The notes beneath the pieces were generated by a model. The model was given only the letters and a program-made list of their open reading frames with translations. It did no database searches and was not told where the DNA came from. The translations under genes and the position numbers were made by a program. 64,000 nucleotides of DNA, taken from contig JACKBM010000006.1 in NCBI GenBank assembly GCA_020634575.1, positions 107,849-171,848 on the forward strand, written 5' to 3'. The stretch's first letter is position 1; each line of letters starts with the position of its first letter. Positions 60,710 to 64,000 of the stretch are shown here, piece by piece. Source of the DNA: Ardenticatenales bacterium (lineage in GTDB: Bacteria; Chloroflexota; Anaerolineae; Promineifilales; Promineifilaceae).

Positions 60710-60968
60710 GGACTTCGCTGGTGAAAGAATATAGTAGTATTGTCGGGGTGGGGTGGTGGAAGTTCCCTACAGTATAACAATAATTCACGTTTCTCCGTTC
60801 ATCAATCTGCAACCTGACGTTAAACAACTCTTTACGCCCCGTTTCAGCGCAGTTTATGCCGGCCATCTATTCTTCAATTCGGGATGATAGATAAGGCGTC
60901 CCCATCGAGGCGCCTCTCTGTCAGGTGGTTCCTTTTTGTCAACTCAATCTGTTTTTGGAGGAACAACT

Positions 60969-62273
60969 GTGTTGAAAAAACTTCTTATTTTGCTGACGAC
61001 TCTGCTGGCCCTTGTCCTGACAATTGGGGCTGGTCCGGAGCATGGCTCGACGCTGTACTTCGAGCCCCTGACTGCATCCGGGACGCCAGGGAGCGAGCCG
61101 GCCTGTGCGCCGTTCAAATTACCGGCCGGTTTCTACCAGCACATCCTCGTCGAGGAAGACGGCGTTTGCGGCGAAGGGACAACCTTTGACGTCTACGATG
61201 TGGATGGCGCCGTAAATGCCCTGGGTGATGTCGTTGATCTCAACGACATGAATGTGACCAACGAAACCAATCCTTATTTCTTCCTGCGCGGAAAATACAT
61301 GTACCGGACCCATGAGCACGGTAGCAACGGCGCCATTTCAGTCGTTTCCCTGAAGACGGGCGAGGTACGCTTGCTGGCCACCGACCCATCCTGGTGTCGC
61401 TTTGACGGTATCGAGTGGACGCCCTGGGGCACCCTGCTGGCGGCCGAAGAGTGCGGCGCCGGCGGTCGCCTGTTTGAGTTCATTATCAATCCGTACAATC
61501 CGATGGAACTGCTGGAAATTCATGATCGGCCGGCTGTGGGCCGCATGTCCCATGAAGGTGTGGTGGTGGACAACCAGGGCAATATCTACGTGGTCGACGA
61601 ACTGAATGGCGGGTCGATTTACAAGTTTGTCCCCAACAGCTGGGGCGATCTGTCCAGCGGGACCTTGTACGCTTTGAACATCGTCGATGAAGAGGCCGCG
61701 CCCGGTAATGGGACAGGCACAGCGGAATGGCTGGCGCTTGTGCCTGGCCAGAACGGCGTCATCACAGACCCGTCGATCAATGCCCGCGCCGCTGCTGACG
61801 AGGCCGGTGCGACCGATTACTTCCGGCCGGAAGATGCCGAGATCATCGGCGACACCATCTATGTCGCCACGACGACAACCAATCAGGTTTATGCCTTCAA
61901 CGCGACTGGCGCGCCATTTGTCACCGAGTTTGTGGGTGTCGGCGTCAACATCAATGCTGAATCTGACGTGCCGGAATATGGTCTGAGCAGTCCGGATAAT
62001 CTGGCCAAGGATGCCCTGGGCAATCTCTATATCGTCGAGGACAACTCGGGCAAAAGCGATATCTGGGTTGCCACACCAGACCTGGATGGCGACGGCCACG
62101 CTGATCAGGTGGTCCTGGCCGCCACCCTGACGACCCCCGGCGCCGAAGCGACAGGCATCTACTTTAACCTGCCGCGCGATCCGTACACGCTCTACGTCAA
62201 TGTTCAGCATGCTGATGATGGTAACGACATGACCATCGCCATTGACAAGAACAGTAGCTGGCTACCTCGCTAA
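60969..62273 (+). CDS. Secreted DUF839/PhoX-like protein
   Basis: 434 residues from a GTG at 60969, with GGAGGAA five bases upstream. The signal peptide is LKKLLILLTTLLALVLTIGA. The mature part resembles the PhoX alkaline phosphatase propeller (DUF839): CRFDGIEWTPWGTLLAAEECG, GRLFEFII, RMSHEGVVVDNQGNIYVVDE, NGGSIYKFVPN, RPEDAEIIGDTIYVATT, SSPDNLAKDALGNLYIVEDN and a final TGIYFNLPRDPYTLYVNVQH. In PhoX the Glu, Asp and Cys in these blocks bind calcium and iron, and several are conserved here. Extracellular phosphate release is thus likely but not proven. It ends at a strong terminator. Confidence 0.85.
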   Translation: MLKKLLILLTTLLALVLTIGAGPEHGSTLYFEPLTASGTPGSEPACAPFKLPAGFYQHILVEEDGVCGEGTTFDVYDVDGAVNALGDVVDLNDMNVTNETNPYFFLRGKYMYRTHEHGSNGAISVVSLKTGEVRLLATDPSWCRFDGIEWTPWGTLLAAEECGAGGRLFEFIINPYNPMELLEIHDRPAVGRMSHEGVVVDNQGNIYVVDELNGGSIYKFVPNSWGDLSSGTLYALNIVDEEAAPGNGTGTAEWLALVPGQNGVITDPSINARAAADEAGATDYFRPEDAEIIGDTIYVATTTTNQVYAFNATGAPFVTEFVGVGVNINAESDVPEYGLSSPDNLAKDALGNLYIVEDNSGKSDIWVATPDLDGDGHADQVVLAATLTTPGAEATGIYFNLPRDPYTLYVNVQHADDGNDMTIAIDKNSSWLPR

Positions 62274-62304
62274 TCAGCCGATCTATTGCCAAAATTGGTG
62301 TCTG

Positions 62305-62337
62305 GCGGCGACCCACGGCGGGTCGCCGCTTTTTTTT
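62305..62337 (+). terminator. Intrinsic terminator after the PhoX-like gene
   Basis: GCGGCGACCC (62305-62314) pairs with GGGTCGCCGC (62320-62329) over a five-base loop and is followed by eight T residues (62330-62337). It sits just before the convergent stop of the protease gene. Confidence 0.93.
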
Positions 62338-62339
62338 GT

Positions 62340-64000
62340 TTACGATCCGGCCCCAATCGAATCAAAGGTGGCCTCGACCATCGGCGTATATGTGTCTAGC
62401 AGCGAGTCCGGGATGATGTAAACGACGTAGACGATGGTGCTTTCAAACTGGTAGGCCATCATGAAAACATGGAAGCCGCCAAACTGGGTGCTGACCAGTT
62501 CGGCGCGGTAGACCAGGCTGCCGCGGGCGTTATTCACCAGGCCGCTGCTGGCCACGCGGCTGGTCTCAAAGGCATCTTCCAGATCCGCCTGAAACCCCTC
62601 GCCAAAGCGTTCCAGGCTGACGGTGCCGCCACTGTAGAATTCGCTGTAGTAAAAGACAACCTGCTGGTCTTCGGTCTCCAGGCAGATGGCCTGCGAGCAG
62701 TCAGAGAAGGGGTCCCAGTCGCGACCGGCCGGTATCAGCAACGTGATCGGCGCCAGCTCCGACCGGTACTGGCGCATTTCGCCGGCCTCGGTCATCAGCG
62801 GCGTAGCCGTGGGTTCGGGTAGGGAGGGGGTGGGGGCGCCCTCATAAGGCTCGGCGATGGTGATCATGTAACCGCCAAAATGGTTAAACGAGGCATCCCG
62901 CACGATGATTTTGAAATTGCCATTGCGCGGCGCCTGGAATGTCAGCTCCGCATTCAGGCCGAAAATGCCGCCACCGCTATCGTCATCGCTGACGAAGCGA
63001 CCGCCCCGGTTGATACTTTCCTCAACCTGCACATAAGCATCGACCAGGATGGAATCAACCTGGATATTAAGCTGCTCCCCCTCGCGCATATTGACGATGT
63101 AGTAATCGTAATCTTCGGGGATGTCGATGTTGCCGCTATAACTTTCGCCGACGCTGAGACGTTGGCCATCATCGGGATCGAGAAATTCGTGCACGGGCAC
63201 GTTGCTGGTGACCAGGATGCGGCCGGGGCCGTTGTCGTAGTGGTAGATGGAGACGAGGTAGGGGACCGGCCGGTCAATCTCAAACTGAACCGTCTCGATA
63301 CCGCTTTCGTCAAATTCATCAGCAAAGGCGACGGGCTCGCCGTAGATGGTTGTGACGCTGATGGCCGCATCCACACTGATGCCTTCGGCGGTGATTTGAA
63401 TAAAACTGCCCACTTCGGCCTCGACCGCATAGACAGCCTGTTCCCAGGAGTTGGAGAGCAAGACGCTAAAATCATCCCCTGGCGTCTCAGCCAGGAGGTT
63501 GCGGTCGCCGATGCCGTTCAGATCCTCACCCGCCAACAGCGCCTCAATGCGCGGCATCAGGTCAGCCGCGGAGGCGACGATGCCGAAGTTGGCTTCCGTA
63601 AAGCGAAAGCCGGAGATGCCGATGACCTCGCCGTTTTCCGACGCCAGGATGCCGCCGCTCTGTCCGCCGGCAATGGAGGCATCGGTCTGGAAATAGGTAA
63701 TGCCCAGCGATTCAGATTCGCGAATTCGGGAGATTAGGCCGCGGGTGATGGTGGGGGTGGGGAAGCTCTCGACTTCACCGGGATACCCGAGCAGGTAGAC
63801 ATCAGTGGCGATATCCAGCCCCTCGCCATCGACCAGCGTTACTGGTTCGATGTCTGTTTCGATGGGGCCTAACAGGGCGATATCAGCCATCAGGTCCCAG
63901 CCAACCACGGGCACATCCAGGATTTCGCTGCCGTCCTGGAAAACGACGCGAATGGTGCGGAAGGGCCAGGCCACGTGGGCATTGGTCAGCAGGTAATTGC
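62340..64000 (-). CDS. Trypsin-like serine protease with PPC-like domain (5' end beyond window)
   Basis: Open from the right edge to a stop at 62340; at least 553 residues are visible and the N-terminus is missing. The visible part begins with NYLLTNAHVAWP, which holds the catalytic His. A GTG right after that His (63974) is therefore not the start. MADIALLG carries the catalytic Asp and GGQSGGILAS the catalytic Ser, so the triad is complete in an HtrA/DegP-like S1 fold. Two beta-rich domains follow; the second (SYSGNIDIPEDYDYYIVNMR to GGYMITIAEP) resembles the pre-peptidase C-terminal domain of secreted proteases. A Pro/Thr linker (APTPSLPEPTATP) leads to a last domain of about 150 residues of unknown type. 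Probably extracytoplasmic. Confidence 0.9.
   Translation of the reverse strand, partial: NYLLTNAHVAWPFRTIRVVFQDGSEILDVPVVGWDLMADIALLGPIETDIEPVTLVDGEGLDIATDVYLLGYPGEVESFPTPTITRGLISRIRESESLGITYFQTDASIAGGQSGGILASENGEVIGISGFRFTEANFGIVASAADLMPRIEALLAGEDLNGIGDRNLLAETPGDDFSVLLSNSWEQAVYAVEAEVGSFIQITAEGISVDAAISVTTIYGEPVAFADEFDESGIETVQFEIDRPVPYLVSIYHYDNGPGRILVTSNVPVHEFLDPDDGQRLSVGESYSGNIDIPEDYDYYIVNMREGEQLNIQVDSILVDAYVQVEESINRGGRFVSDDDSGGGIFGLNAELTFQAPRNGNFKIIVRDASFNHFGGYMITIAEPYEGAPTPSLPEPTATPLMTEAGEMRQYRSELAPITLLIPAGRDWDPFSDCSQAICLETEDQQVVFYYSEFYSGGTVSLERFGEGFQADLEDAFETSRVASSGLVNNARGSLVYRAELVSTQFGGFHVFMMAYQFESTIVYVVYIIPDSLLDTYTPMVEATFDSIGAGS

Noticed and set aside
62240..62273. PhoX-like protein ending SSWLPR as a member of the LP-tail group
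   Set aside because: It lacks the hydrophobic run after Leu-Pro and looks like the plain end of the propeller.
1..64000. tRNA, rRNA, integrase, transposase or prophage genes
   Set aside because: None seen on either strand by inspection of the intergenic spaces and of all larger frames.

Overview
The window looks like a piece of a Chloroflexota chromosome (Anaerolineae/Caldilineae-like) or of a genome bin from that group. This is inferred from high G+C, a wall-polymer export locus with an LCP ligase and no outer-membrane assembly genes, bacterial dynamin, UMF1-type transporter and FG-GAP secreted proteins, and several secreted proteins that end in a short hydrophobic LP-type tail. A 10-bp palindrome, ACCGGCCGGT, occurs at least 32 times and is read in all three codon frames, so it appears to be selected as DNA. 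No rRNA, tRNA, CRISPR array, integrase or transposase was seen.

Region 1 (1-23,040, all minus strand) is a surface-polysaccharide locus. Reading in the direction of transcription it runs: sulfotransferase, Wzt/TagH-type ABC ATPase, three small coiled-coil proteins alternating with GT4 glycosyltransferases, another GT4, two [FG-GAP secreted protein + GT4] cassettes that look duplicated, a further GT4, a GT-C-like membrane protein, the ABC-2 permease, an LCP lipoprotein and a UMF1-type MFS transporter cut by the left edge. One GT4 carries a single-base frameshift. The natural reading is sugar-chain assembly in the cytoplasm, export by the ABC pair, and attachment to the wall by the LCP protein.

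Region 2 (23,040-32,920) is mixed: a three-part protein (duplicated N-terminal domain, clan GH-A-like barrel, M23 peptidase), a methyltransferase, a HisC-like aminotransferase, a 52-residue membrane protein, a dynamin-like GTPase, a DUF433/DUF5615 toxin-antitoxin-like pair flanked by repeats, and uvrB preceded by a GAAC-N4-GTTC SOS-type box.

Region 3 (32,920-43,140) holds an integrin-like FG-GAP/PKD surface protein, a MscS channel, a DnaE with an unusual proline/asparagine-glycine-rich C-terminal linker, an M19 dipeptidase, endonuclease IV and a 73-residue protein.

Region 4 (43,140-54,420) is an alpha-glucoside/sucrose utilisation locus: LacI regulator with a clear promoter and operator, binding-protein lipoprotein, MalF and MalG permeases (no ATPase gene), a small lipoprotein on the other strand, GH13 alpha-glucosidase, membrane-anchored WD40 protein, amylosucrase and a secreted beta-rich protein. 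Sugar would enter by the ABC importer and be cleaved or polymerised inside the cell.

Region 5 (54,420-64,000) has an unrecognised 277-residue protein, a soluble TPR histidine kinase convergent with a membrane PAS hybrid kinase, a secreted PhoX/DUF839-like protein and a trypsin-like protease cut by the right edge. Nearly every convergent gene junction carries a long palindrome or an intrinsic terminator.
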